A stretch of 64,000 bases of DNA from Planctomycetota bacterium (GTDB taxonomy: Bacteria > Planctomycetota > UBA1135 > GCA-002686595). Positions 19,464 to 28,646 of the stretch are shown in pieces; the first letter of the stretch is position 1, and each line of letters begins with the position of its first letter. The stretch lies in contig NYUD01000091.1 in assembly GCA_002683825.1 (NCBI GenBank), positions 247,928-311,927 on the forward strand. Direction: 5' to 3'. The notes below the pieces were generated by a model. It had not been told where the DNA came from. It searched no databases and worked only from the letters and a program-made list of their open reading frames with translations. The position numbers and the translations under genes were made by a program.

Positions 19464-21452
19464 CTACCCTTCCAGCCAACGCGCCATGATCATGCGCAGG
19501 CTTGGCAGAGTAACAGCGCCGTTTTCGAGAATGTGGTTGTGGAAGGCCCGATAGTCGAAGTCCTCCCCCAGCTGGGCGCGAGCCTGATCCCGCAGGGCGA
19601 GGATTTCCTCCTGCCCGATCTTGTACGCCAGAGCCTGGCCGGGCCAGGCGATGTAGCGATCGACCTCGTTGGTGATGTTGTTCCGTGCGAGAAGCGTATT
19701 CTCGTACATGTAATCGATGGCCTTCTCGCGGCTCCACCCGAAGGCGTGGATACCCGTATCGACGACCAAACGACAGGCCCGCCAGGAGTCGAAGGAAAGT
19801 ACGCCCAGCCGGTCCAGGTCGCTCGAGTAGAGCCCGATCTCGTCGCACAACCGTTCCGTGTAGAGAGCCCAACCTTCGACGAAGGCCGTGCTTCCCTGGT
19901 GGCGTCGGAAGAGCGGCAGTTGATCCAGCTCCTGGGCGATGGCGATCTGCAGGTGGTGGCCGGGAATCGCCTCGTGGTAGGCGAGCACCTCCGCCTCGTA
20001 GCGCGTGCGGGTTTCGGGCGCATACGTGTTGATGAAGTACTGTCCCGGTCGCGAGCCGTCCAGGGCCGGTTCGCGGTAGTAGGCGATGGTGGAATCCTTC
20101 TCTTCGTGGGGAGCGATGCGTACGACCTCACAGTTCGCCGTGGGCAGCTTGTCGAAGAACTTGCCTACCGCCTTTTCCGCGCGTGCGAGGGCTTCCACCG
20201 CCTTGCCCTCGACCTCTTCGCGGGTCTTGAAGTGCATGGCCGGGTCGTTGCGGAGGCGTTCCTGGATCGCGGCGATGTCCGTCGTGCCGAACTCTCGCTG
20301 GCCGAGGGCGGCGATTTCGGATCGGATCCGCGCGACCTCCAGCAACCCGAAGTCGTGAATGGCCCGCGGGTCACACTCCTCCAGGGGTAGGGACGTGTGC
20401 CTGTGAATCAGCTTGCGATAGACCTCCTTGCCGCCGGCGATGTACAAGAGCCCCGGCTTGCCATCGGAACGTGCCGAGGCGAGGATGTTCTCCGCGAGCA
20501 CGTCGCGGTAGTACTGCAGAGCGGGGTAGATGCCGTTCTCGACGGCGTCCAACGTGTTCGCCAGAAACTCGCCCCGCTCCTCGGGGTCGAGGCGGTCCGC
20601 CTCGACCGGAATGAGAACCTTGGTACCCGCCTCGATCCGCTCGACGTTCCCCAGGTGGCGGTTCAGCTTGCGCAGGGTGGACTGCGCGCGCGAGTCGCCC
20701 AGCTCGTGGTGAGCGATCTCCGCCACGCTGCCTCCGGGCGGCAATTCGACAAAGTGTCCGCCACCTACCGCCACCTGGACCAGCGGGGAATCGAAGATGT
20801 CCTGGGCCAGAATGTCGTCGACCTGGCGGATCGCCTTTTCCACGGCGGTCCGGGACGCGACCTTACCGTAGCTGCGGCCGACCTTCAGGCGGTTGGCGGA
20901 GTCGCGCAGATAGAACGGCAACTTGCGCCAGCGTTCGACGAGTTGACTTCTTTGGCGCTCGGTCCGGGTCGGTTGAATCTGGGGCAGATTCAAGACCTCG
21001 ATGGGGGGGCCCGCGAGGGGATCGACGTTCCAGTCCTCGAGGCGCATCTCGGCCAGCTGGATGCCCTGGGTCAGCTCCTGATCGAGGAGATCCGCGGTCA
21101 ACACATCATCCCCCGATATACCTTGGACTCGAATCACAGTGAGCTTCCTCTGGAAGTTCCGTAACCGTTGGATGTGCGCCTCGCGCGCGGCCAGGAACCG
21201 ATTCGGCGTATCCCCGTGATAGCGCGGATCCCCGAGGCGCGTGGCTTCGAAGGGATCCTGGCGCATGTCCGCCTCCCACACCTGTTCGCAGAGTCGGCGC
21301 AGATCGTAGTCGATGACGCCCTTGCCGGCGTCGGACCACAGATCGAACTCGTCGGCGGGGGGAGGAAAGACCGTTTCGCAGCCGCAAAGGGCGGCGATGA
21401 AGGGGATCGAGAGAGCGAGGGGCGCTAAGGGGTGCTTCAGCATAGGTGTCAT
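19464..21452 (-). CDS. DUF885 lipoprotein (putative metallopeptidase) with a LysM-like insertion
   Basis: 662 residues from the ATG at 21452; a stretch on the minus strand reads AGGAG ten bases before it. Lipoprotein signal with lipobox LCGC (about residues 22-25). DUF885 body is clear: RYHGDTPNRF, TADLLDQEL, LYIAGGKEVYRKLIHRHT, the metal-binding YHEAIPGHH (residues 492-500), EGWALYTERLCDEIG, and a C-terminal IGQEEILALRDQAR. Residues about 233-283 read like a LysM domain (SVAEIAHHELGDS ... LRKLNRHLGNVERIEAGTKVLIP), placed between the N-terminal and catalytic parts, which is unusual for the family. Role: envelope peptidase, perhaps held at peptidoglycan. Confidence 0.83.
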   Translation of the reverse strand: MTPMLKHPLAPLALSIPFIAALCGCETVFPPPADEFDLWSDAGKGVIDYDLRRLCEQVWEADMRQDPFEATRLGDPRYHGDTPNRFLAAREAHIQRLRNFQRKLTVIRVQGISGDDVLTADLLDQELTQGIQLAEMRLEDWNVDPLAGPPIEVLNLPQIQPTRTERQRSQLVERWRKLPFYLRDSANRLKVGRSYGKVASRTAVEKAIRQVDDILAQDIFDSPLVQVAVGGGHFVELPPGGSVAEIAHHELGDSRAQSTLRKLNRHLGNVERIEAGTKVLIPVEADRLDPEERGEFLANTLDAVENGIYPALQYYRDVLAENILASARSDGKPGLLYIAGGKEVYRKLIHRHTSLPLEECDPRAIHDFGLLEVARIRSEIAALGQREFGTTDIAAIQERLRNDPAMHFKTREEVEGKAVEALARAEKAVGKFFDKLPTANCEVVRIAPHEEKDSTIAYYREPALDGSRPGQYFINTYAPETRTRYEAEVLAYHEAIPGHHLQIAIAQELDQLPLFRRHQGSTAFVEGWALYTERLCDEIGLYSSDLDRLGVLSFDSWRACRLVVDTGIHAFGWSREKAIDYMYENTLLARNNITNEVDRYIAWPGQALAYKIGQEEILALRDQARAQLGEDFDYRAFHNHILENGAVTLPSLRMIMARWLEG

Positions 21453-21496
21453 TCCCAGGTGGCTCCTGGTGTGTGGAAGTGGCCTGGAGTCCCGGG

Positions 21497-21524
21497 ATTC
21501 TAAGCACTCCCGGGTACCCATCAA
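21497..21524 (-). promoter_or_regulatory. Putative promoter of the DUF885 gene
   Basis: On the minus strand TTGATG (21524-21519) and TAGAAT (21502-21497) are 16 bases apart. The predicted leader of about 38 bases contains AGGAG, so this gene, unlike several neighbours, looks conventionally leadered. Confidence 0.45.
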
Positions 21525-21529
21525 TCCCG

Positions 21530-22084
21530 TCAACGGAAACGCAGGTCCAAGACTCGCGAAAGTGCGCTGATGACCAGACAGTGGCGGATCGCTTTCTCCC
21601 GCAGGCCCCGGAGCACCTCGTCCTCGCTCAGGAGCGCCACACGGATGTCCTCGCCCGCATCGAGCTTCAACCCGTGGGTTTGGACCGCGTCCTCCGCCAG
21701 GAAGTGGTGGCACAGGTTCGTTTGAAAGGCGGGGTTGGGCTCGACCGCCCCCAGGGGGCTCCAGCGCTGGCTCGTGAAGCCCGTTTCCTCCTGCAGCTCG
21801 CGTTGCGCGGCTTCGAGGGGATCCTCGCCGGGATCGACGACGCCGCCGGGAATCTCGGTCGTCACGTGCCCCCGTCCGAAGCGATACTGCCTGACGAAAA
21901 CGAGCTTCCGCCCGGGCGTGAAGGCCACGACGTTGACCCAGTCGGGGGTTTCCAGCACCAGCCGCCGCAGGGCTTCGTCGGTACGGGGGTTCTGGAGCGT
22001 GTCGAAGCGCGCCCGCGCGACCATGAGCTCGGGCCCCGGTTCGCTCTTGAGCTTCCTCCAGGGCAGCGGATCGGACGCGCTCAT
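21530..22084 (-). CDS. Nudix hydrolase (ADP-ribose pyrophosphatase-like)
   Basis: 184 residues from the ATG at 22084. The Nudix box GX5EX7REUXEEXGU is intact (GGVVDPGEDPLEAAQREL followed by QEETGF, about residues 88-112), preceded by FVRQYRFG as in ADP-ribose and GDP-mannose pyrophosphatases (NudE/NudF/NudK group). Hydrolyses a nucleoside diphosphate linked to another moiety; substrate choice cannot be read. The ATG overlaps the TGA of the 1172-residue FG-GAP gene (ATGA), so it is translated by coupling from that message. Confidence 0.9.
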   Translation of the reverse strand: MSASDPLPWRKLKSEPGPELMVARARFDTLQNPRTDEALRRLVLETPDWVNVVAFTPGRKLVFVRQYRFGRGHVTTEIPGGVVDPGEDPLEAAQRELQEETGFTSQRWSPLGAVEPNPAFQTNLCHHFLAEDAVQTHGLKLDAGEDIRVALLSEDEVLRGLREKAIRHCLVISALSRVLDLRFR

Positions 22085-25000
22085 CGGCCTTTTCGTCGGT
22101 CCGGACGGTAGCCTGCTTCCCGGGCCTCGTCCGAACTCGCCCGCGCCGCTCGACGGGGCGGCGCCAGGGATTCGATCCACTGTTTCGCGGGGCGCGTGTT
22201 CCATTCCCGTTCCCATGTGCGGTGCGCCTCGGTGTCGGGGAAGGCCTCGTCCGGACCGTAGGGGTAGCCGCTCATGCCGTGGAACGGGAGCGGCTTGACG
22301 AAGAGCGCTCGCTCGGTGTTGGGGTCGCGATCCTTGGCCCAGCCGTCGAAAAAGACGAGGAAATCGCGCTTCCAACCCGGCTGCAAAGGGGGGGCCTGGG
22401 ACGCATCGAAGCGGACCGTCATGGCATCGCCCGCGCCCAGGATGACGAAGCGGTCGTCGATGTCGGTGAGCAGCGGGACAGCGTCCCCGTAACGCGTATA
22501 GAAGCCCGGGTGCTGGTTCCAGCGCGGCCTTTCGGAGACGCGCTCCCAGGAGAACCACTCGAGGTCGGCCCGGGCGGCGAAGGGGAAGGGCTCGCTGAAG
22601 CCCCGTTCAAAGATCTCGGCCGAAAGCGGTTCGATCGGCGTCACGATCAGCGGCGCGTCGTCGGGGTCCGTCGCCAGGCGGATCGAATCCCAGTAGATCA
22701 CCAGGGTCGAGAAGATGCGGATCCGTGGATCACCGCGATCGATCATCGAGGTCACGTCGATCACCATCGTCTTCAGCTTGCCGGCCGGGAAGCCCAGCGG
22801 GGGGCCCGCGTCCTTCCAACCGCCCTCTCCGTCCGGGATCTGGAGAATGGGGGGGATGAAGGCCTTCTCCGGGTGGCGGGCGGCTGCGACGTTCACGCTG
22901 GCGTCGCTCCAGACCAGCCAGCCGTTCAGGGCCAAGCGCAGCTTCGTTGCGTTGCGCACGCGCTCCCCGTCGAAGGTGAGCTCGAGGAAATGGGGCTCGG
23001 TCAGGCCGCGGAACTGTCCACCTCTCGTGACGAAGGGCTGGGCGAAGGTCCGGTCGTCGGCGGCCAGCTCGGCGGTCCAGTCCTCACCGTCACTGCCCGT
23101 GGCCTTCGTGGCCGCCAGCGGATCGCGCAGGGTGTGGGTGTGCGGCGCGGGGAAGGGCGGAAAGCTAAAACGCTCCTCGGGGAAGATCTCGACCTCGGCG
23201 GGGTGGTCGACGACGTCCAGGCGAATGCGGTCGAGGTAGGTCACCTCGCGCAGCTCCTCGGTGAATTGCAACTCGTACACGCCGTCCCTTTGCACGAGCT
23301 GATCGCCGCGCACGAGGACGTACTCGTCGTGGTCGGGCTGGACCAGCTGGCCCGGCGCCATCGGCAGGCCCAGGGGCGTGATACCGAGCACGTCGCTGAT
23401 GAACTCGTAGGTCTCGCCGTTCCACGTGTACAGGAAGGGGCAGGATCCGGCCAGTCCGCGGCGCTGCCAGAACAGAAGGTCCGAGAACGGTGCGTCGAAG
23501 TGGTTCTGTACGACGGCGTTGGGCCACCTGATGCGTATCAGCTCGGGCATCTCCCCGTTCATGCCGATCAGCTGCGGCTGGCCGCGCCAGAGAATGCGCC
23601 GATACCGACGGCCCCGGCGCATTTCGAGGATGGCCCCGACGCCGAGTGACGAATCCTTGTGACCCATGAGCTCGACCAGGGCGCCACGCGGATTGCCTTC
23701 GAAAAGGTACTCCCACAGCCCCCCCTCCTGGCCGGCCCGCAGCAGATCGTGGTCGCCGTCCCCGTCGAGATCCAGGGCGGCGATCTGGGCCCGTCCGGGC
23801 CTGTCGGAGTCGGAGAACTTCTCGCCGAGAAGCAGCGCTACCCCCCCGTTTTCGAATCCGGCTGCCAGAAGTCCGGCGGCCGGGTGGGTGGCCGTCGGCC
23901 ACAGGAGGTCGTTGGTCCCGTCGAGATCCCAGTCGCAGACGATCGGCTGGCCCGTCGGGGCCGAGCCCAGGGGCCAGGTGAGCGCCTGCGAGCGCCACGA
24001 CCCCGTCTCGGTGCGCAGATGGATCGAAAGGTCCTCTCCGAAGAGGGCGAGATCGACCCAGCTGTCCCCGTCGAGATCCGCTGCGACGAGGTACTTCGTT
24101 CGGAAGCCGTGCTCGGGGAGCTCGTCGTCCGCCCTCTCGAAACGACCGGCCCGCAGGCTGCTCAGGAACTTGACGCGCTCATCGAGGACCACGAAATCGA
24201 TGTCGCTGTCCCGATCGAGGTCTTCGGGAATCATGTGGAAGGGGCATTCGGTCAACGTCGTTTCCCGTGTGACGTCGGTCAGCCCCTCGGGATCGACGTC
24301 GAAACCGTCGTTGCGGAAGAGCGCCGCGCTACCGTCGTTGGAGAGCAGCAGATCGCAGTCGCCGTCGTGATCGTAGTCGACGGGGATGAGTCCCCCCGAC
24401 CGGGTGCTCACCTGCGGAAAAAGCTTGGAGACTTGCCGGCTCATCGAAGCGGGCGTTTCAACGCCATCGACGTTTTCAAACAGAAACGTCCCCTTGCCCG
24501 CGATCGAAACGAGAAGGTCCAGCTCCTGATCGCCGGGCTCCCCCGACGCCTTGGTATCGGAGGGTTTCGCGCCCGTGTTCATGCGGTCGAAAGTCAGTAC
24601 ATCGGTGATCGGTTCGAAAGAGAGCTTGCGCCCCTGCCACGACCGCCCGGAATCGCGACCGAAGAGCTCGAGTCCTTTCGGCCCGAAGGCGGCGATGCGC
24701 AGCGGGGAAGGCTCGTATGTGAAGAGCTCCTCGACGCTTCCGAAGGCCTTACCGACATCCTTCAGTATCTTGCCCCGACCCGTTCTTCCGGTGGCGAAGC
24801 CGACCGCGTCCGGGCTGAGCTGGTGGGCCTGGAGCGTGGTCTCGTGGAGCGTGGGCGTCGCTATCGTGAAACGACGTCGGGTATGGGGCAGGACCTCTCC
24901 GAGCGTGCCGGCCTGATGGGCCGGTTCTCCGGGCGACTTGACGTCGCGGTTGCGTAGCTCCTGGAGCCGCTCGACGACCACCATCGCCTCGTCCCGCTTT

Positions 25001-25599
25001 CCCGCGTACATCAAGAGCTGCCGCATTCTCTCCAGGACCACGACGATCCAGCTTCCGGCGATTTCGGCCGGCACCTCCATCAGCTCGCGGTAGCGCTCCT
25101 CCGCCCGCGCCTCCGATTCCGGATCCTCGATATCGTCGAGCGCGAGGGTGTAGGCGAGCTGGAGCGCGTAGTCGTCCGGACGCGCCTGGACCAGCGGATC
25201 GAGAATGCGTAGCGCCCTTTCGTTTTGGAACTCGATGCGGGCGATGCGGTAGCGACACCAGATGGCGACCGGGTCGTCGGCCGCCAGCTTGGAAGCCTCT
25301 TCGACAAAGGCCACCGCTTCGCCGACTTTTTCCTCGGAAAGCTCGATGTTCGCCGCGCGCAGGAGATCCTCCGCGGCGACGTGTTCTTGAGCGAGCAGGG
25401 GCGCCAGGGCCCTGCGCGCTTCCCCCTTGCGATCCTGGACCATGTATTCCGCAGCGAGGTCGCGGGCCCGGAGGGTTTCGAGGGACGAGGGCTCCCTGGA
25501 GCCATCTGCGCAGCCAGCGAGGGGCCCCCACAGTCCCAGGAACAGGGCGCCCGCTGCTAACAAGGGGAGGGAAGGGGCGTACGGTCTCTCTAGGCGCAT
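22081..25599 (-). CDS. Giant FG-GAP/VCBS repeat lipoprotein with TPR-like N-terminus
   Basis: 1172 residues. Lipoprotein signal with lipobox LAGC (Cys near residue 30). Residues about 40-230 are helical TPR-like repeats; residues about 380-690 hold FG-GAP calcium loops (DYDHDGDCDLLLSND, DLDRDSDIDFVVLD, DLDGDSWVDLALFG, DWDLDGTNDLLWPT, DLDGDGDHDLLRAG), then an ASPIC/UnbV-like segment (LIRIRWPNAVVQ). The remaining 450 residues, beginning FLYTWNGETYEFISDVLG and rich in Trp and Pro, form further beta domains that I do not recognise. Outer-membrane or periplasmic surface protein of unknown role. Overlaps the downstream Nudix gene by four bases. Confidence 0.8.
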   Translation of the reverse strand: MRLERPYAPSLPLLAAGALFLGLWGPLAGCADGSREPSSLETLRARDLAAEYMVQDRKGEARRALAPLLAQEHVAAEDLLRAANIELSEEKVGEAVAFVEEASKLAADDPVAIWCRYRIARIEFQNERALRILDPLVQARPDDYALQLAYTLALDDIEDPESEARAEERYRELMEVPAEIAGSWIVVVLERMRQLLMYAGKRDEAMVVVERLQELRNRDVKSPGEPAHQAGTLGEVLPHTRRRFTIATPTLHETTLQAHQLSPDAVGFATGRTGRGKILKDVGKAFGSVEELFTYEPSPLRIAAFGPKGLELFGRDSGRSWQGRKLSFEPITDVLTFDRMNTGAKPSDTKASGEPGDQELDLLVSIAGKGTFLFENVDGVETPASMSRQVSKLFPQVSTRSGGLIPVDYDHDGDCDLLLSNDGSAALFRNDGFDVDPEGLTDVTRETTLTECPFHMIPEDLDRDSDIDFVVLDERVKFLSSLRAGRFERADDELPEHGFRTKYLVAADLDGDSWVDLALFGEDLSIHLRTETGSWRSQALTWPLGSAPTGQPIVCDWDLDGTNDLLWPTATHPAAGLLAAGFENGGVALLLGEKFSDSDRPGRAQIAALDLDGDGDHDLLRAGQEGGLWEYLFEGNPRGALVELMGHKDSSLGVGAILEMRRGRRYRRILWRGQPQLIGMNGEMPELIRIRWPNAVVQNHFDAPFSDLLFWQRRGLAGSCPFLYTWNGETYEFISDVLGITPLGLPMAPGQLVQPDHDEYVLVRGDQLVQRDGVYELQFTEELREVTYLDRIRLDVVDHPAEVEIFPEERFSFPPFPAPHTHTLRDPLAATKATGSDGEDWTAELAADDRTFAQPFVTRGGQFRGLTEPHFLELTFDGERVRNATKLRLALNGWLVWSDASVNVAAARHPEKAFIPPILQIPDGEGGWKDAGPPLGFPAGKLKTMVIDVTSMIDRGDPRIRIFSTLVIYWDSIRLATDPDDAPLIVTPIEPLSAEIFERGFSEPFPFAARADLEWFSWERVSERPRWNQHPGFYTRYGDAVPLLTDIDDRFVILGAGDAMTVRFDASQAPPLQPGWKRDFLVFFDGWAKDRDPNTERALFVKPLPFHGMSGYPYGPDEAFPDTEAHRTWEREWNTRPAKQWIESLAPPRRAARASSDEAREAGYRPDRRKGR

Positions 25600-25715
25600 G
25601 GCATCGGAGGCGAAGACGGAAGGCTCTTGAAGCCGGATCGGGGGCCGGTGGCTCCTGCGATTGGTCTAGACTGTACGAACGCTCCGCGCCGGTGCTAGCA
25701 CCGATCCCGCTCCAT

Positions 25716-27485
25716 ATGCCCTCGATGCCCCCCGTTCCTGAATCACAGAGGACGCCGTTCCTTGCTCTCGCGGCTCTCCTGATCTCCGGCTCCTGTTCTC
25801 CCGGCGAATCCTCACCGGATGAGACCGCGGTGGACTTGCCGAGCTCGTTGAGCGTGGCCTCTCCCGATCGCCCCATCCGCGACATGGATGTCGTCGAAGA
25901 GTCCTCCGAGGCCGTGGCCAACCGCATGGTCGATTTCTCGGACAAGCTGCGCCGGCGCGACTTCGAGGCAGCCCTTGCCTGGCTGGCTCCAGGCTTCGTA
26001 GGGCACGCCTTCGCACCGCTCGAAGGTGCCGAGGTCGACGACCTGCCCGTGGGGGCGCGCAGGACACGCTACGACACCACCACCGCACCGATCGTCGAGC
26101 GGCACGGCTTTCTCGAGGCCATCCGCGAGCGTATCGGGGCCTGGGAGCGTGTCGAAACGGTGGTCTGGAAGGTCAAGGGAGCGGAATTCCAGAGCGTTCT
26201 TCCGCCCTGGGGGCGTGTTCGCTTCAAGGTGAGCTTCCAGGGCACAGCCGCCGGCGGTGGGCCCGCGTCGATCGAGGCCTGGGGTTTCGCTCGAACCGAA
26301 CGCGGCGGCGGGCAGTGGCTCATGTCCGAATTCGAACTCGAATCCCTGTTCGAGACGACTCGCCCCGCTTACCTCTTCACGGAGGTGTCCACGGGGGTCG
26401 GTTTGGCGCGCACGGGGATCCGCTTCGGCAAACCCGGCAACCAGAGCTTTGCCTGGAATGGAGCGGCCGCCGGCGACGTGGATGGCGACGGCCTGGTCGA
26501 TATCTTCGTCCCTTCGCCCAGGGCCAACCACCTCTACATGGCCCGCGGCGAGACCGGATTCGTCGATGAAGCCGTGCGGAGTGGCATCGCCCACCCGGCG
26601 GGAGGAACCGGGGCGGTCTTTTTTGACATGGACAACGACGGCGATCAGGACCTCGCGCTCGCCGACGTGGGTTGGACCGAGCCCGATGGTCGGCTATCCG
26701 GGAACCGGCTGCGGCTCTGGGTCAGCGAACGTCGTTCCGCACAGGCGGACCTGCGTTTCGAGGAGCGTGGGGAGTCCCTCGGGTTCAAGCTTGCCCACGG
26801 ATACTCGCTTACGGTTTTCGACGCCGAGCAGAACGGTTTCCTGGACGTTTTCGTCGCCAACTACGGTCGGGTGGAGGCGCATCCGAACAATTCCTGGATA
26901 CAGGCGACCAACGGCACGCCCAACCAGTTCTACACCAACGTGTTCGAGGCCGACGGCACGCGGTTCGTGGAGGTGGCCGAAGCACGCGGGTTGATCGATA
27001 CGTCGTGGTCGTACGCCTCGGCGGCGGCTGACATCGATGTTGATGGCGATACGGATCTCTACGTTGCCAACGACTACGGCGTCAATCACCTGTGGATCAA
27101 CGGTGGCAAGGGTGTCTTCGAAAATCAGGCCGAAGTGTTTGGCATCAGCGATCTCGGCAACGGCATGGGCGCCAGTTTCGGCGATCTCAACAACGATGCG
27201 CAGCTCGATCTCTACGTTTCGAACATGTCCTCGACCGCGGGACGCCGCATCCTCGGCCGGTTGGCTCAAAAGGACGATCGTTGGACTCAGCTCGTGAAGA
27301 TGGCTGCGGGTAACACGATTTTTTTCGCGGATGAAAAGGGCTTCGAGCGCGTGCCGTCCGAAAAGGGCGGGATCGGCGGGAGCTGGGCCTGGAACTCCAA
27401 TCTGTTCGATCTCGATCTCGATGGTCGGCTGGACCTCTACTGCTGCAGCGGATTCGTCACGGGTGACACGCCGGCCGACACATGA
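25716..27485 (+). CDS. CRTAC1-type FG-GAP protein, N-terminal portion ending at an in-frame TGA
   Basis: 589 codons from the ATG at 25716 (ATG 25725 and GTG 25692 are alternatives). N-terminal lipoprotein-like signal (LALAALLISGSC). Residues about 50-215 form a domain of unknown type; then FG-GAP loops DVDGDGLVDIFVPS, DMDNDGDQDLALAD, DIDVDGDTDLYVAND, DLNNDAQLDLYVSN and DLDLDGRLDLYCCSG. The frame stops at TGA 27483-27485 in the middle of the propeller, and the rest of the same protein (another FG-GAP loop, ASPIC/UnbV, thioredoxin) continues in the same frame without shift. Either a nonsense mutation or sequencing error has split the gene, or the TGA is read through. Confidence 0.75.
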   Translation: MPSMPPVPESQRTPFLALAALLISGSCSPGESSPDETAVDLPSSLSVASPDRPIRDMDVVEESSEAVANRMVDFSDKLRRRDFEAALAWLAPGFVGHAFAPLEGAEVDDLPVGARRTRYDTTTAPIVERHGFLEAIRERIGAWERVETVVWKVKGAEFQSVLPPWGRVRFKVSFQGTAAGGGPASIEAWGFARTERGGGQWLMSEFELESLFETTRPAYLFTEVSTGVGLARTGIRFGKPGNQSFAWNGAAAGDVDGDGLVDIFVPSPRANHLYMARGETGFVDEAVRSGIAHPAGGTGAVFFDMDNDGDQDLALADVGWTEPDGRLSGNRLRLWVSERRSAQADLRFEERGESLGFKLAHGYSLTVFDAEQNGFLDVFVANYGRVEAHPNNSWIQATNGTPNQFYTNVFEADGTRFVEVAEARGLIDTSWSYASAAADIDVDGDTDLYVANDYGVNHLWINGGKGVFENQAEVFGISDLGNGMGASFGDLNNDAQLDLYVSNMSSTAGRRILGRLAQKDDRWTQLVKMAAGNTIFFADEKGFERVPSEKGGIGGSWAWNSNLFDLDLDGRLDLYCCSGFVTGDTPADT

Positions 27486-27514
27486 AGCACCTACTGGCGC
27501 CACGTGGTGGCGTC
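27483..27514 (+). promoter_or_regulatory. In-frame TGA followed by a hairpin (possible recoding element)
   Basis: Starting 10 bases after the TGA, bases 27496-27503 pair with 27507-27514 (eight pairs, one G-U) around a GTG loop at 27504-27506. The loop begins 18 bases after the TGA and its first base is G. Bacterial SECIS elements lie directly downstream of UGA with the apical loop about 16-37 bases away and a G near the loop start, so the geometry fits; a GC-rich hairpin can also arise by chance. Confidence 0.3.
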
Positions 27515-28631
27515 TTCCATCGCGGTGGACGAGGAGGAAAGTGTGAACATCAAGGAGGCGGTCAACGCCAGCTCCTACGTCAGGTTCCACAACGCCCAGA
27601 TCTTTCAGGACGGCCTCTCCTTCAGCGGCAACGAGCGCAACAAGACCTGGATCAACACGCCCGAGGGCTTTGTGGATCTATCCGAAGTCTCGGGCAGCGA
27701 TATCCCCAACGATTCGCGCGCCTCCATCGCCTGTGATTTCGACGACGACGGCGACGTCGATCTATTCGTGCACTCCATCCAGCGCGAGCGGCACGCTCTG
27801 TTTCGCAACGATGCGGTGCGACCGGGCGAGGATGCGGGCTTTCTCAAACTGCGCCTCAAGGCCATGAATTCGCAATACGAGGCCATCGGTGCGACGGTGA
27901 TCGTGCACGGTCCGGAGGGACCGGTCGCCCAGGTCATGAGCCGGGGCGCGGGTTTCCTCTCCTGCCAGGCGGACGAGCTGATCTTTGGCCTGGGGGACGC
28001 CAAGGAGGCGCGGGTCGAGGTTCTTTGGCCGGGCGGTGAGCGCGAAGCCTTCGGTGCACTCGCCGCAGGGACGCGCGCCCGTCTGGTCGAGGGCAGCGGT
28101 CAACCGGAGTCCTACGGCGCACGGCCGCGCAGCTTGCCCGATCCGCCCCCCGACGGACTCAATCTGAATGAGGGTGACATTTTGCCCAAGCTGGCCGTCT
28201 TCGACGCCAAGGGGCGAGCCACCGTCTTCGATCCGGTGCAGATCGCGGGGGGACGCAACCTCCTTTTGACCTTCTGGGCCAGCTACTGCGATCCCTGCGT
28301 CAAGGAGATCCCCGATCTCCAGAAGATCCACGCAAGCGCAAAGCAAGGCGTCGCTGCGATCAGCCTCGATGTGCCCAGCGCCGTGTCCGCTGCGATTCGT
28401 CGGCTCGAGCGGGGGGGGGCCGAGTACCCGGCCTTTTTCCTCGGCCGGGATTCGACCTCCTCGGCGAGGCCCAAAGGCTCGCTGATCCCATCCGAAGACG
28501 CGTCCGCTCATATCGTTGCCCTGGACACGATCGTCGATCTCGAGCGCATGCCGATTCCGACGACGCTCGTGCTTTCGCCCGAGGGTCGTATCGAGACGAT
28601 CTTGCGTGGGCCCCTCAAGGCCGGCGATTGA
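27504..28631 (+). CDS. CRTAC1-type protein, C-terminal portion: ASPIC/UnbV plus TlpA-like thioredoxin domain
   Basis: Same reading frame as the preceding segment, from codon 27486 (STYWRHVV) on; GTG 27504 is the first start-like codon but has no ribosome-binding site. Contains one more FG-GAP loop (DFDDDGDVDLFVHS), an ASPIC/UnbV domain (ARVEVLWPGGERE) and, after a linker, a TlpA/AhpC-like thioredoxin fold with LLLTFWASYCDPCVKEIP (active-site CDPC) and a cis-Pro strand (MPIPTTLVLSPEGRI). A periplasmic thiol-disulfide role is likely for the last domain. The domain order propeller, ASPIC, thioredoxin only makes sense if joined to 25716-27485. Confidence 0.75.
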   Translation: MVASSIAVDEEESVNIKEAVNASSYVRFHNAQIFQDGLSFSGNERNKTWINTPEGFVDLSEVSGSDIPNDSRASIACDFDDDGDVDLFVHSIQRERHALFRNDAVRPGEDAGFLKLRLKAMNSQYEAIGATVIVHGPEGPVAQVMSRGAGFLSCQADELIFGLGDAKEARVEVLWPGGEREAFGALAAGTRARLVEGSGQPESYGARPRSLPDPPPDGLNLNEGDILPKLAVFDAKGRATVFDPVQIAGGRNLLLTFWASYCDPCVKEIPDLQKIHASAKQGVAAISLDVPSAVSAAIRRLERGGAEYPAFFLGRDSTSSARPKGSLIPSEDASAHIVALDTIVDLERMPIPTTLVLSPEGRIETILRGPLKAGD

Positions 28632-28646
28632 ACGTCCAAGAACACC

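Noticed and set aside
27504..28631. Independent thioredoxin-fusion gene starting at GTG 27504
   Set aside because: The GTG lies in the loop of the hairpin after the TGA, no ribosome site precedes it, and the protein would begin inside a propeller blade with no signal peptide although the thioredoxin domain should be periplasmic.
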